Below are positions 32,133-44,031 of a stretch of DNA of 64,000 nt, piece by piece. The number at the start of each line of letters is the position of its first letter. Positions within the stretch are counted from its first letter, which is position 1. The position numbers and the translations under genes were made by a program. The stretch lies in contig MU405237.1 of NCBI GenBank assembly GCA_022836615.1, forward strand, positions 124,001 through 188,000. The letters are read 5' to 3'. This DNA is from Annulohypoxylon bovei var. microspora (taxonomy: Eukaryota; Ascomycota; Sordariomycetes; Xylariales; Hypoxylaceae). A model generated the notes under the pieces. The model did not search any database, was not told where the DNA came from, and was given only the letters and a program-made list of their open reading frames with translations.

Positions 32133-33947
32133 GAGAGAATGGCATTTTAAGGGATAAGAAGGGCACAGAAGAAAAAGACCACGACAACGAAGGTACCGGA
32201 GAGGATGGATACGACGAGGATTCGAACGCAATGCAAGGGGTAGCCACTAATTCCTCGATGGGGTGAAGGACAGCGTTTAGACAAGGTAGAGCTGGAGAAG
32301 GAAGATAATGTCGAGAAAGATGGACGTGAGCCTCTCTCAGACACGGTGTATGAAAAACTACAGTAATTGTTGCTTGTAGGAAAGAGTCCGAGGAACAAAT
32401 ACGGATGGGAGTTGATCGGTGTGTTGATCAAGAATATGATGCCATTATAACCAAGGTCAGAAGATGTGATGTTTCCAAATTCCTCATATGAAGGTTCACC
32501 CCCTAATACTTACCAACATAACATAGTAGTTGTTCCTACCACTTCCACTTATACTCTTTCCATCAACCAACACGCACATGGCATATACTACACTCCCTTT
32601 ATTACACCTAATGCCACTTCAACGAGTGTACTGACGACTGTAATCTCTGTGTCGTCGCCCTAGTAAACATATAGAGTTCACCAATTCGCCCACCATCGGA
32701 CTTAAACGAAGCCACCACAACGCCTCAAGGCACATCGTTTAACCTACTCTCCCATCCCATCCGAGAGAAAGACATATATATTAGAATAGACCCAAGGGGT
32801 CTAGAACAAGTGCATAACGAGCTTATGGCGTAGTCATGGCCGTGTTGGTGCGGCTTAGCGATTAATATTCTTCCACTATACCTATATGAGCATCATTATT
32901 AAGCATCACTATAAAGTATAATTACGAGTATCGCTAGGTCCTGGGGTTCGATTCCCTAGATGGCCAAATCAACTTTTTTGGTTTGTTTTGTTTTTTTATC
33001 ACTTCGCTTTTTGGCTTTTTAACCTTTTCACATACGCCTAAGCTTGTAATCTGTACTATTTCGATGAAGTATTTGACGATGTTTAGCTTTCTACTATATG
33101 CTGTTACGATATCCTGTCTGGTGGGTTATCTGAGAGTTTTGTCATTCTAGCATAGACACGACATAACTGGTTATGTGTAAAACAGAAAGAGATAATCTAA
33201 TAGCTAATCAGATGTAAGTTAACTAATAACTATAAGAAGTTGTCATTGTTTACTACAAAACGAAGTTGTTTATACTAAAAATACATAATGTCCTAAACTA
33301 TCTTCGCGTCGTCTTCTAAGTTATGACTTAGTCTCATCATATACCCTCTGTACCCGCAAATAAAACTACATACCACTCCATCAACACCAAGATTTCTTCC
33401 AGAAACCTAGAGGAAAGTTTTATTGTAGGAGTGACTGGACAGAAAAAATAAACATGTCCCATATCCAGGGATGAGAGCTCCTACCATTCAATCTAGTACT
33501 GTGACTCTTTTACAATACACAAACAAAGTATGCCATACCACATAAATATGTACAAGCACACGTTTATTTACACAAGATGTCACCCCCATGGCTACCGACA
33601 AACCTAGATTTTACCTACGTAGCATATGTATGTGGCTCAAGTGCGCCCTATACACAACCCCGTACGCCAACCAGGACACAAGGGTTTGCCATACGTAAAA
33701 CGGTATACACGGCAGTTACTCCACATTCACACACGTCCCTCTGGACCGGGATCCGATCATACGTTAGGTAGGTTAGGTATGTAAGTTTGCAAAGATCTCA
33801 TGATCGGTTTCTGTTTCTGTGTCTCTTGTACATTGGTGTATTTGTGCTCCCCCCTCCACGCCACACCACCCATTCATCTGACTTCAGCTCGCCCGCTCTA
33901 CACACCCTACATCCCGCACCCCACGTGCTCATCGCCTCTCCTTCGCT
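32133..33947. other. long convergent spacer
   Basis: About 1.8 kb between the 3' ends of the ASXH gene and TRS120, the longest gap between convergent genes here. It is AT-rich, especially 32860-33420, and has no supported protein gene. The exception is a tRNA-like element at 32837-32967, listed separately. Frames at 32466-32663, 33577-33771 and 33787-34098 look like chance frames; the last runs into TRS120 on the other strand. Confidence 0.5.
32837..32967 (+). tRNA. tRNA-like element, possibly degenerate or intron-bearing
   Basis: TGGCCGT at 32837-32843 can pair over seven bases with ATGGCCA at 32960-32966, like an acceptor stem with one G-T pair. Just inside the 3' strand lies a TGGGG-TTCGATT-CCCTA element, a good match to a T arm with the invariant TTCGA. 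A GGCTTAGCG segment near 32852-32860 resembles a D-loop core. The intervening part is about 80 nt and very AT-rich, too long for an intronless tRNA, and I could not place an anticodon stem with confidence. It may be a tRNA with an intron, a decayed copy, or chance. Confidence 0.25.
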
Positions 33948-36900
33948 TCACTCTGACTTATCCCGCACACTAACCCTACACGGCCGTCTCGAATGCCATA
34001 TGCGTCGCTCCTTCGCACCAAGTACAGCGTCCATCATGATCTCGGTCTCGGACCTCTCCCTGCTGGGCTTCTTAGCCGCCGACGCCTTCCAGAGCTGAGT
34101 CTCCTCGACCGAGGCCGAGATCTCGAACTCGCCGCGGCACAGGGCCATCGCGCCTATAGTTACCTCGGTTGAGTCTTTGCCCTTGATAGGCGGGAGGCTC
34201 TGCTGCAGGGTGCCGATCCACGCGAACTTCCGTGTAAAGTCAAGCGCCACGTTGGGCGGGCGGTTGCACAGCGCCGGCATGAGCCTGAGGGTGGGGTATA
34301 TGGGCTCGTCGGTGCGGTTCGTGAGGACAACCTTGATTTGCGTGAAGACGTCTGTGTAGATCGTGTTGGACCCTCCCTGCGCCTGAGGGTCCTCAAGGGA
34401 GATATCGATCCCCATCTCGTCGATCTTGATGGCCTCGATCATGCGGGGCGCAAGGCGGAGACCGCGCAGCTCGATGATGCCCTGTCTAGCCGGCCCGGAT
34501 AGCGTCTTCCAGGTGCCCGAGAGACTTTCCAGTATCTTCTCGCGATACCAGAACGCTTCCCGGTTGCCGCGCTCGATGCCGGGGGTGATCTTGCTGCTGC
34601 TGACGACGAATTGTCGTTGCCGGGAAGGGTTCAACGCTGGTATCGATGCGTGTGGGTCATCTATATACACCCTCGGAACGGGGACGACAACGCGATTTGT
34701 GTTTCCTGGTAGGATGTGCTCCTGGATTATGATGCCATTATCTGCTTTTAAACAGACTTGCATATCACTTGGCCACGCGTTTCGGAGATCCAGCAATAGC
34801 AGACAGTGCTCTTCATCAGTCAATTGAGATTCTGATTCCGGTTCCTCGGCGCCTAGGCGAGTCCAGATGGGCTTAGGCACCTCGCCTTTGATGGGCAGGA
34901 CATCCATCCTCGCAAGTTCTACACTAGCATTGACTGTGATGGTCAAGTCGAGACAGACTTGGCGGGTATGGAATTCTTCGGTAATTTCGGTTTGGGGTAC
35001 GCCGAGGTGCGCGTAGTCGACTTGAATCGTTCCGTTAGTGAGACCAGGTTTCCCAAGAATCTCGAAGTCGAAAGTAGCCGTGCCTCCTGGAGCTATATAT
35101 CTCTTCGAATCATCTATCTTGCGTAGTCGCAAGGCTTGTTTCCTTGCTAAAATGAGTTCATATTCGTACAATTCTGCGGGTGTTGCATCTCTGCTCGTCA
35201 AGGCTGTTTGTAGAGGACCTTGTGTGGAATCCTGGAATGAGAAAAGAAGGAGATCCGCTGGCGTAGTCGACGAGAGGTTTTGAAGGGTCACGGAGAAAAC
35301 CTGCCGCTCCCCTTCAAGGATCATTACCGAAGATTGGAAAAGAGTTGTAGACTTGATAACGACAACAGGCTGGGCGGAAATAACGCTCAATCCAATGCTG
35401 TCGGGTTTCAATAAAGGCCCAGGAAAAGATAGTTTCTTATTTTGCTCCAATGCGGTCAACCCGATCCCCTTGATTTTAGCTTCCGTATCCGCAGCCCATG
35501 GCTGAGGGAAGATGGGAAACCTCCGTTCACGGCATCCACGTACTTTCACTATAGCTCCGGTAATCTTCAAGTGGCCTGCAGTTGTTGCTGTCCCGGTGAG
35601 CTTCAGGATCTGTGTACGATACGGTCCTATTATTGTGCTCGTTACCGAGGATTCGAAATCGGCTCCTCCCGCGTCTAGTTTGATGCTTTCGATATCCACA
35701 TCAATTTCATAGGGGTTTTGAAGCGTAATTCTGAAAATTGCTGTTTCGCCCGCGATAAGTGTCTTCTCCACGACTACTTTATCAGGTGCTCGTATGAATG
35801 GATTATAGATGAAAGGATTTACATCCTGTGAACTGCGCGCAGTCGTCACACCGGGTAAGACGGTTTTGGGATGTGATGTAGGTGTCCTAGTAGGTGGTAA
35901 AGGATCCATCGTGATCCCTCGAACGAGAAATTCGTCCCAGTATTCCGCGGACAAGTGTCCCAGACCTAATCTTTGCGATAGGCCAGACGTCTTTGAAATA
36001 TTGGTTGCCAGCCTGATCTGCTCTTCTCTCGTAATCATAGGGGCTGCATCTTCTCGACGCGGCCCTGGCGCAACTCCGCTTCCGGCAGTGCGCAATAAAT
36101 CACTAGAGAATTTCAACACACCGTTGAAATCCGGTAATGCCTCGGAGAAGTTGATACAAGCCCGAAGAATATTGAGCTTGATATTGCTGAACCCGAACTG
36201 TCTAGTTGAGGATTGATTTTGAATCCTCGAAATGACCTTCTCATCCGTGTCACTTATCCGATGTAATTCGTTAGAAGGCCCGCGGACAGCGTCGTCGAAG
36301 CTGACTACTCCGTAAGTTTTGCATAACAACCCGAGGAATGCGTCAATACCATGTTCTATATCCCCTTCACCAAGTTCGAGTGCCAATGCGCCATTACCAT
36401 GACCATTGACGGCGTTGAGAGCTACTAGACCAGCAGCTGGGTGAATACCGACTTCAGCAGCACCTCGCGTCCTCGCTTCGACCAGCCCTCCAATTAATAC
36501 CGATACCAATTCCCGTACAACCATAGCCTTTTTCCTATGAAATCCCAGTGAGCTAAGTACAGATGCAATCCCACTAAGAATAATTGCACGATCCACAGTC
36601 GAGAGCATCTCAGACGCAGAGGATGGGAAAGCTTTGAATAATAGACTCGCTATTTGGGCACGAGGGGGCGCAATGGTCAGGCGAGGCGACGTATCCAGAG
36701 CTTTCGTAGGCAAGTTGCCGAGAACGATTCCGTCTAAAAACTCTTTGCCTAGCTTGCCATCACATAGATGAATACCCGTGAGCAAGGTGGAGAATCGAAT
36801 GATGGACTCCGACAACGGTAACGGAGGAAGTTGTTCACCGGATATTCTAGAATATAATCCTACTATCCTCTCCAGCAGCTCTGGTAAAATAGTCTGAAGA

Positions 36901-38331
36901 TTCCATAGATGCTTCGGCTGATCAGGATCTCCCTCCTCGGCATCTGGGCCTTTGGATATGCTGCTAACGGCCTTCTCATTCGTAGGTAAACATATTGTAG
37001 GAACTTGAAACTGGACCCCAATCCAGCCAAGTAGGAGTAGACAGATCGTGATGAGCTCAAGTGCTTTCCCATGCCACAGGTGGTCGTTGATAGACTTCGC
37101 AACAGTTGCGCCTTCGACCAGCTCCTTTAGTGCATCTGTCCACCGACCAGCCTGGAGGTATAATGACCCGACTAGGATCGTCGCTCGTCCTCGGCCCTTA
37201 TTTCTGAATCTTTCGTTCAAACCGCCCGGACCAAAGCCTTGTACCGAGACCTTGTCTTGGTTGACTGGTTTCATGCCTCCGGCCGAGTCTGGCCGAGATT
37301 TCGGGTCGGGGCTTGTCAGATCAGAAGTACTTCCGTTCGCACTAGCAATATCATCGAACGTAGTTGGCGGGTTAGATAAACCACTGCGGTGAACGGGAGT
37401 CGTGGGTCGTGCGGAGGGAGTCGAGCTGTTAGATCCAAATGGCAGTGATTTGAAGGGGACTGGCATTGACATGCGGGCCTGGTTCCTATCCCCGGCACCG
37501 CTACTAGATACCGACCTCGTAATGGATGGTATGGCATGTTGCGAGTTTCGTCGCGCTGTTGGGTTCGCATCATCCGAAGTCCAACTAGAGGTCCCATTAA
37601 GCCCCGACCTCGCAGGAGCCTGTCCCGGGGAATCTATAGTAGTCTTTCCCTCGAAGGACTTGGCAAGGGTCGTCATCTCTGCCAGTAACAAGGAAGATAT
37701 ATCACACATTATCGTCTTGATGGTGGTTCTCTTCGAATTTTCCACCGACGGTATCGTTTTGATGCCTTCGGGCATAGGGATTGTATTATCGGTATGTGGC
37801 GCATAATCGAATATCAGCACCTGATGGGCAAGTATTTTTGGATATGCGTCTCTTAAATCCTCAAGCTCTTGATATAAAGTCCTTATGTTCCTCTCTGCTA
37901 TAGTTGGCGCATAGCCATTAGCCGACTGCCTCTTGCTAAACGCCACATTTTCAAGCTCTTTTCCGTCGGCGATAGCAATAAGAGCAAGAGGTTCGCGAAA
38001 TAGTTCGAAGGGAGCTATAGCAAGGTGCGAAGGAGGCGGAACATAAGTAATTAGATCGTAGAACATAGCACCATTTGGGAAAGCGAGAGGGGAGAACATG
38101 TCTAAGGTGGTATTTATTAGTATTGCGGTCCTTCACATCCTTTTTTTCATCATGGAGAAGCTTACTCCGATTAGGTCGCCCATCGGCACTAATATCGCGA
38201 AGGTAAACAACATGTTCCTCGTTCAGTCTCTGAACGAAAGAGGAGAACCTGTCCCGCGTGATCTGGCCGACGGGCAAGACTAATGCCCGCACCCTCGCCG
38301 GGGCGACGGGTAACATAGAGTCCAGGCTCAT
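33948..38331 (-). CDS. TRS120: TRAPPII complex subunit Trs120 (HypA/TRAPPC9 family)
   Basis: Two exons on the minus strand, 38331-38166 and 38101-33948, give 1439 residues, the size expected. Trs120 is a TRAPPII-specific subunit, acting with Trs130 in Rab11/Ypt31 activation at the late Golgi. In Aspergillus the orthologue is HypA. The short first exon encodes MSLDSMLPVAPARVRALVLP and ends DISADGRPNR. Splicing a GTAAGC donor to a CTTAG acceptor joins it to NMFSPLAFPNGAMFYDLITY and PSHLAIAPFELFREPL, the conserved N-terminal block. Then come a Ser/Pro-rich linker (about 190-300), helical repeats and beta-sandwich segments (VEKTLIAGETAIFRITLQNP; GERQVFSVTLQNLS). The C-terminal coding part (33998-34400) is much more GC-rich than the rest. 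Confidence 0.93.
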
Positions 38332-39146
38332 CCTAACATCTGCCTCGACTTTATACTGACATGACAGAACAGCCGCATGCCTACAGAAAACGGAGGGGTA
38401 CCTAGGTAGGTATGGAGGAGTCGCGCGATTCGTTCGATTGTTGGTCAAGCTTAGATACGTCGCAAACGTCGTTCAATATTAAGATTTGGGGGTTATTAGT
38501 CTAATCTCAATGTCTGATTAGCCCGCAGACTAAGAAATTCAGAAACATGAGTTTAGATTCGTGCGCAAAGCCGCAAATAATATGTTCAAATGCAATGGTC
38601 TTCATAAGAGAAATCTTAGAATAATGATGCGAACGAAGCCCAAGATCAAGCTCCTGAGCCTCGTGCGCCGCCAAAGATAACTGACCAATCAAAGTCCAGT
38701 ATAGCAAGCAGGGGTAATCCAGAAAGAGAAACTGCCGTCCGGGGTTGACAAATATGTACCTAAGTATCTACTTGGGTACGTAGAAAGTTAACGATCCGGG
38801 CAAGAGCTGTCTTGTAATATAATCGAATTCGATGCACCATAGACATTTCTGACGTACTACATAATGTATAAATAATAAATTAGGTGCGAATTCAAATGCT
38901 TAAACTTCCCTAAATAAACATGTCCGGATTGTACTCACCTGATTTCGATATCAGGCCATCGTGTTCATTTTAGTTATGAGCTATGGAATCTGTAATTTCA
39001 ACCACCGTGCCGCATGTAAACAGCATCGGAAGTTTAAGTAGTATATGAAAGCTATTCCAACTACCAGAAGATACATATTTACTCTCACTCTGTTCGTATT
39101 GGTTTTGTTCATACATATAGAATCCCGATATCAGCTTCACTATTTA
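38332..39146. other. intergenic spacer
   Basis: About 815 bp upstream of TRS120 and downstream of the SDR-fold gene (both minus strand). A TACCTAGGTAGGTA motif lies at 38399-38412, in the probable TRS120 promoter. The stretch 38840-39120 is AT-rich. I see no gene. Confidence 0.5.
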
Positions 39147-40339
39147 CTATGTCGAAGAAATACTTGATGGACCTCCGGTTCCCTCAGGTTTCCCTTCCGC
39201 CTTAACCTTACCTTGCGTAACCTCATTTTTCAGCTCTGAATCGAAAATATCAACTGCGACGCTTGCTTCGACAAAGTCTTCCAGCTCTTCGGTAACCGTT
39301 TTTAACTTCTCTTTCACGGCCTCGGCTCCCTCGAAACCCACTATGTGGCGCGCCGGCGGGTTCTCATGCCCACCTATAGCAGTAAGAGCATACACCGTTT
39401 CGCCCACAAGGCGGTCCATCGAGGAAGGTGGAAGTTTAGGGTACCTGTGGATTATTTCCGTCTCCGAGGGCTCCAGAGCCGTGTCAGGGTTCAGGTTCAG
39501 CACATTTGTAAGCATATCCCTGACGCTAGGCGCAGGGTTATTCTCGCTATCGTAATACGGCAGTGAAGGAGAGAAGACGATCTTGTTAGTCAAAGATTGT
39601 ATCTCCTTGTGCGGCTGCACTATTGTCACTTTGATGTTGAAGGGCGCAACTTCGTAGGCCAGCGAGTCGCAAAATCCCTCGAGCGCCCAAGTCGCCGCTG
39701 TATATATAGGCATTCCGGGCGTGCCTATGTGCCCGCCGAGGCTCGTAAGAATCATAATATGACCCGTATGTTGCGCGCGAAACGTCGGGAGCGCAGCTTT
39801 AATGAAGTTCACCTGGGAAAAGAAGATGGTCTCGAATTGGTCGCGTACCAGATTCTGCGTCGCCGGCGTGGTGGATAGCTCCTCCACGGTTCCAACAATG
39901 GCTGTTCGGGAAGAATCATTTTGTCAGAATTCTATTTTTCCCCGCGCAAGTGTGCATGTGGGATGTTTGTGGACTGCGTGTGGAGGATGGTTCGCATACC
40001 TTCAGAAGTGCAACACAGCAGAATATCTATGCGGCCAAACACATGTTTGGCCTCCGCCACCGCGGCACTGCATTGGCCCATAACTCGACCATCACAACGT
40101 ATGCTCCGAATGCGATCCTTCCAGCCTTCCCGATCCTTGCGATTGCTCTTGCACTCGTTGACCAGCTCGCGAAATTCGGCGCTTCGATCATCGTGCTCGA
40201 TTTCGTGCGGAGGCAGGCAAGCAACCACATAGTCACCGTGCGTGAGCAATTGCCTTATCAATCGGACGGCCAGAGGGGTCAATGACGAAGTTAGGAACCA
40301 TGTTCGCGGGGAATTATGCGTCGCTACAACACGATTCAT
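39147..40339 (-). CDS. SDR-fold protein lacking the cofactor and catalytic motifs
   Basis: Two exons on the minus strand, 40339-40000 and 39901-39147, encode 364 residues. The overall order matches classical short-chain dehydrogenases: a first beta-alpha unit (TWFLTSSLTPLAVRLIRQLL), FGRIDILLCCTSEAIVGTVE where NNAG is expected, VNFIKAALP, a Ser segment (IMILTSLGGHIGTPG), and IYTAATWALEGFCDSLAYEV. The glycine-rich TGxxxGxG motif is absent, NNAG reads CCTS, and the catalytic YxxxK reads YTAATW, so Lys is replaced by Trp. The C-terminal extension (PARHIVGFEGAEAVKEKL; VTEELEDFVEAS) is long. The frame is intact and the intron normal (GTATGC donor, AACAG acceptor), so this is not a decayed gene. A non-catalytic role is inferred. 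Confidence 0.85.
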
Positions 40340-42235
40340 TAGTTGGGATTCCGGTCGCGAAACAGCATTTAGCCAAGAAAACTGCGAATTGGCATCTCAG
40401 ACTCGCACAATGCGGGCAGCAAAAGTGTGAGCGAAGCTAAAGGACAGTTGTTTCGACCTGGCTGGGACACTCGAGTCGCGCAATGTCGCGCAATGGAAGG
40501 AGAAAAGGAAAAGAAGAGAGCTGAGAGCTGAGAGCTTAGAGCTTAGAGCTTAGGTAAGGAAGACAAGGTAGGTAGGTGATGGGTAATGGGTAATGGCAAA
40601 CAAACGTAGCTTAGTTTGACGCACGGAAAGATGCTGCAGGGACGGAATGCGAATGTCGTGCTGGACCTGATGACTCGGCGGTCTTCCTTTCGGACATTTC
40701 CACCTTTTCCTCTCTTCCCTTTCGCTTGCTCGTGAAAGATCGCTTCAAGCCGCTGGCAAATCAACAGCTGGACGCCACTGAGGACAGTACCGATTCTAGC
40801 GACGATCCCGCATTACCACAACTGCAATCGATCGCAATAGGAAATAGATACAAACAAGTGAGGTTCAGCCTCTCTTTAGCAGTAAGGACTGTTTTTCCTT
40901 CAACATCACAGGAACGAAGAAATTGGATCGCGATAATTTTTCGAAGAAGTAAGTAAGCCAGCTGTCTAAATTTGAACCATCGAAGCCAACAGATTGATAT
41001 CTAAAGCAGTTATATGTCGTCGTATTACACTACACTGACGTTTGATGACTATCTCCTTACCTAGGTATCTATCTGATGTACTGATCAGTTAACCTCGCCT
41101 CTAACTCCCCTAATGGGGGTTTCCTGTGCCTCGAGCCGGCAATTGACACATCCCGAAAGAACGAAAAGGGGCGCCAGGAATATCATTGACCCCACTACGC
41201 ACGCTACAGCGGCGTGAGGAGGTGGGTGAAGTGGGTGAGGAGGCCTATGAGAAAAGTGCTTTTCTGTCGATATGAGGTCGAGTCAGAATGAACAGCTCTC
41301 GGCATGGACAAATTCCGTTTGTTACCAGAGTCGAGGGATCAATGTGTCAGGCACCATGTAAGCCATGTATGCCATGCATACCCTGTAATAACTGAGTAAT
41401 AAGTAAAAGGGGATTAGCTGCAACACAAGTCGACCTCTCGGGTGCTGTCCCTTTTTCGAGTTGGGGTTTACGGGATCTCAGCACGGCCGAGGTTGTAGTG
41501 TCAGCTCGGTTTCGGCAGCCATCTCGGATATCACAGATGCAATGCAACAGCGACTCAATATAGCAACAAATCGTATCTCGACCGTTTTTCTCGTAGTACC
41601 CTCTTTTTTATTTAGTTAAATCTGGGGAAACCTTGGTCAACACCTTTTTTAGATGCCTATCGGATAGCGTGGCACACAATGTGAGTGATTCGGTTTGCTA
41701 TGTATGAACAATTTACAATATTCTTTTATCTACCTAGGTACGGAGTGAAACGATTGAATAGATCTTACAATTAAAGTTATCTCGTACTGTAGCATCTTGG
41801 AAGTTCCAAGGTTATCAAGAGGAACCGGTCGGAGTTGACTATATTTAGTAAAGTTCCTACTATTACTTTTACTTAGTCCGACCCGTAATATTGAATTTTA
41901 CCAGACTAATGGTTAGTACAGTGAGAATGTTTCGGAGGGAAGCAGCGCGATTTCTTTTTCATCTTATTGCTTCCGACGTCGGGAATGGGAAGAACCGAAT
42001 CATTCAAGCTGTCACCTGTTTTCACTTGCTAGCTGCAATTGACTTAATTTGACTCAAGCTTTTCTATCCACTCAGACACTCGGATGACTCAGCCCTATAG
42101 AATTAAGTTTTGGTTTTGAGCTTGAATATATTTGAATAAGTGTATTGTTTTCCCTTTTATGTTCACGACAATTCACCTTTGAATATCTTTTTAGGAAACC
42201 TTCATAAATATTGCTAATATCTATAACCCTACATA
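40340..42235. promoter_or_regulatory. divergent intergenic region between the SDR-fold gene and SER1
   Basis: About 1.9 kb with no supported gene. It contains a five-copy 7-bp tandem repeat (listed separately) and TACCTAGGTA-type motifs near 41058-41068 and 41731-41740. It must include two divergent promoters and could hide an untranslated RNA. The frames at 40543-40956 and 41347-41547 are short, with no conserved feature. Confidence 0.45.
40519..40553. repeat. 7-bp tandem repeat, AGCTKAG x5
   Basis: Five head-to-tail copies: AGCTGAG twice, then AGCTTAG three times. It lies about 180 bp upstream of the SDR-fold gene start, in noncoding DNA, and is followed by short GGTAGGTAGG and ATGGGTA repeats to about 40595. 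It is a simple microsatellite-like repeat. Confidence 0.85.
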
Positions 42236-43644
42236 ATGCCCTCCAGGGATGACATAACATACTTTGGTGCGGGCCCGGCGTTACTGCCCACGCCTGTCCT
42301 TGAAAGCGCTTCTCAGGCTCTCCTGAATTATAACGACACGGGACTAGGCATTGCTGAGCACTCTCATCGTTCTCAATACGCTGCTGATATCATCAACCAA
42401 GCAAAGGCTGATCTGGCTACCTATCTCGATATCCCTGATGACTATGAGGTTCTCTTCATGCAAGGTGGCGGAAGTGGCGAATTCTCCGCTACTATGTACA
42501 ACCTTGTTGGCGCTTGGGTAACTAAGAAGAAGGCCGAAATCTTGAAGCAATTGGGTGTTCAGCGTGAGGAAGAAGCGAACCAAGATGAACTTGTATCGGC
42601 ACTTAAGAAGGCTGTCGATTCTGAGTTGAAGCTCGACTACCTAGTAACAGGCGGCTGGTCATTGAAAGCTTATCAGGAAGCCGGCCGTCTGCTCGGCCCG
42701 GAGTACACCAATCTGGCTACCGACGCCCGGACCGTGAATCAGGGGAAATTCGGCAAGATCCCAGGTGAGAGCACGTGGAAGCTATCAAAGAATGCTGCTA
42801 TGGTATACTACTGTGACAATGAAACTGTAGACGGTGTCGAATATCCCAAGTTCCCCGATGCGCTCGGGCCCGACTCAAATGGCGTACGCCCTATCGTCGT
42901 TGCGGACATGTCATCGAATATTTTATCGAGAAGAATTCCAGTCGAGAACTTCTCGCTTATCTTCTTCGGCGCGCAGAAGAATCTCGGCTCGACCGGAGTA
43001 ACCGTAGTCATCATTAAGAAAAACCTACTACCACCAACATGCTCGCAGCCCTCTCCGGCGTTAATGAGAAAACTCGGCCTCCCAATCCCTCCGGTTATAT
43101 TCTCCTATGAGACTATTGCCAAAAATAACAGCCTATACAATACGCTTAGCATTTTTGAGTACGACCCTCCACCAACTGTTAGTTGTGTTCTCGGTGTCTA
43201 ACGTTACAGCACAGTGTCTATATAGCCGGTCAGGTGCTCAAGAAGCTGCTTACGACCTTCCCGGATAAGGTTGACGGCCAACAAGCAGTTGCCGATCAGA
43301 AAGCGGAAATCATCTACAAGGCCCTTGAGGCGTACCCAGGCATCTACAGGATTGTTCCCGATAAGTCGGTCCGCTCCAGAATGAACATATGTTTCCGTGT
43401 GACTGCGGTAAGTAATTGTTCACCTTGGGATGCTCTACCCCGCAAGCACCTCTAATTCTATTTATAGGGAGATGACACGGAGAGTGCCGAAGCAAAGTTT
43501 CTCAAGGACGCAACCGCTCTCGGGCTCACCGGTTTGAAGGGTCACCGAAGTGTTGGTGGCATCCGTGCCAGCAATTACAATTCGATCCCACTCGCAGGGG
43601 CCCAGAAGCTTGCCGACTTCATAGTCAATTTTGCTCAGACTTAG
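42236..43644 (+). CDS. SER1: phosphoserine aminotransferase
   Basis: Three exons, 42236-43158, 43215-43407 and 43468-43644, give 430 residues. The enzyme is a PLP-dependent class V aminotransferase that converts 3-phosphohydroxypyruvate and glutamate to phosphoserine, in cytosolic serine synthesis. Visible features are ITYFGAGPALLPTPVL at the start, EVLFMQGGGSGEFSA, VVADMSSNILSRRIPV, and the cofactor lysine in FFGAQKNLGSTG (Lys about 248). Splicing intron 1 rebuilds LSIFDVYIAGQVLKKLL, and intron 2 joins RVTA to GDDTESAEAKFLKDA. The C terminus has GLKGHRSVGGIRASNYN, the substrate-binding end of the family. Length is slightly above the yeast protein. It is convergent with the DUF2264 gene, 387 bp away. 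Confidence 0.95.
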
Positions 43645-44031
43645 GGGTAATACCCCCCACACGGGCCAACAGTGATGGTGGGAGTGGGCCATCATCTCCT
43701 GTGAAATAGCGGGTATGTGCTTCATGTGCGACTGCAGTCCAAAAATGGAAGAATTCATATGCTAGGAATGCAGCATTTGATAAAGGTAAGAATTGTATCG
43801 TCAGAGGTGGTAAGTTGGGCATGTGGCTGGTTTGTCTTATCTGAAGTTGGCGTTGAGCTCTCGCATGGCATGGTACGGTAAAGGGGGACAAAAAACAGCA
43901 TTCAACATGGCGGTTAGATCGTCACACACATATAGAAATATTAACATAAGCTAGACAAAATATACTATTCATCTAGGCCCCAAGGCATATCTATAACCAT
44001 CAACCTTGCACACATTGCACCGGCATAACCG
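43645..44031. other. convergent 3' spacer
   Basis: 387 bp between the 3' ends of SER1 and the DUF2264 gene, with presumed 3' untranslated regions of both. The minus-strand frames at 43462-43891 overlap SER1 and are shadows. Confidence 0.5.
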
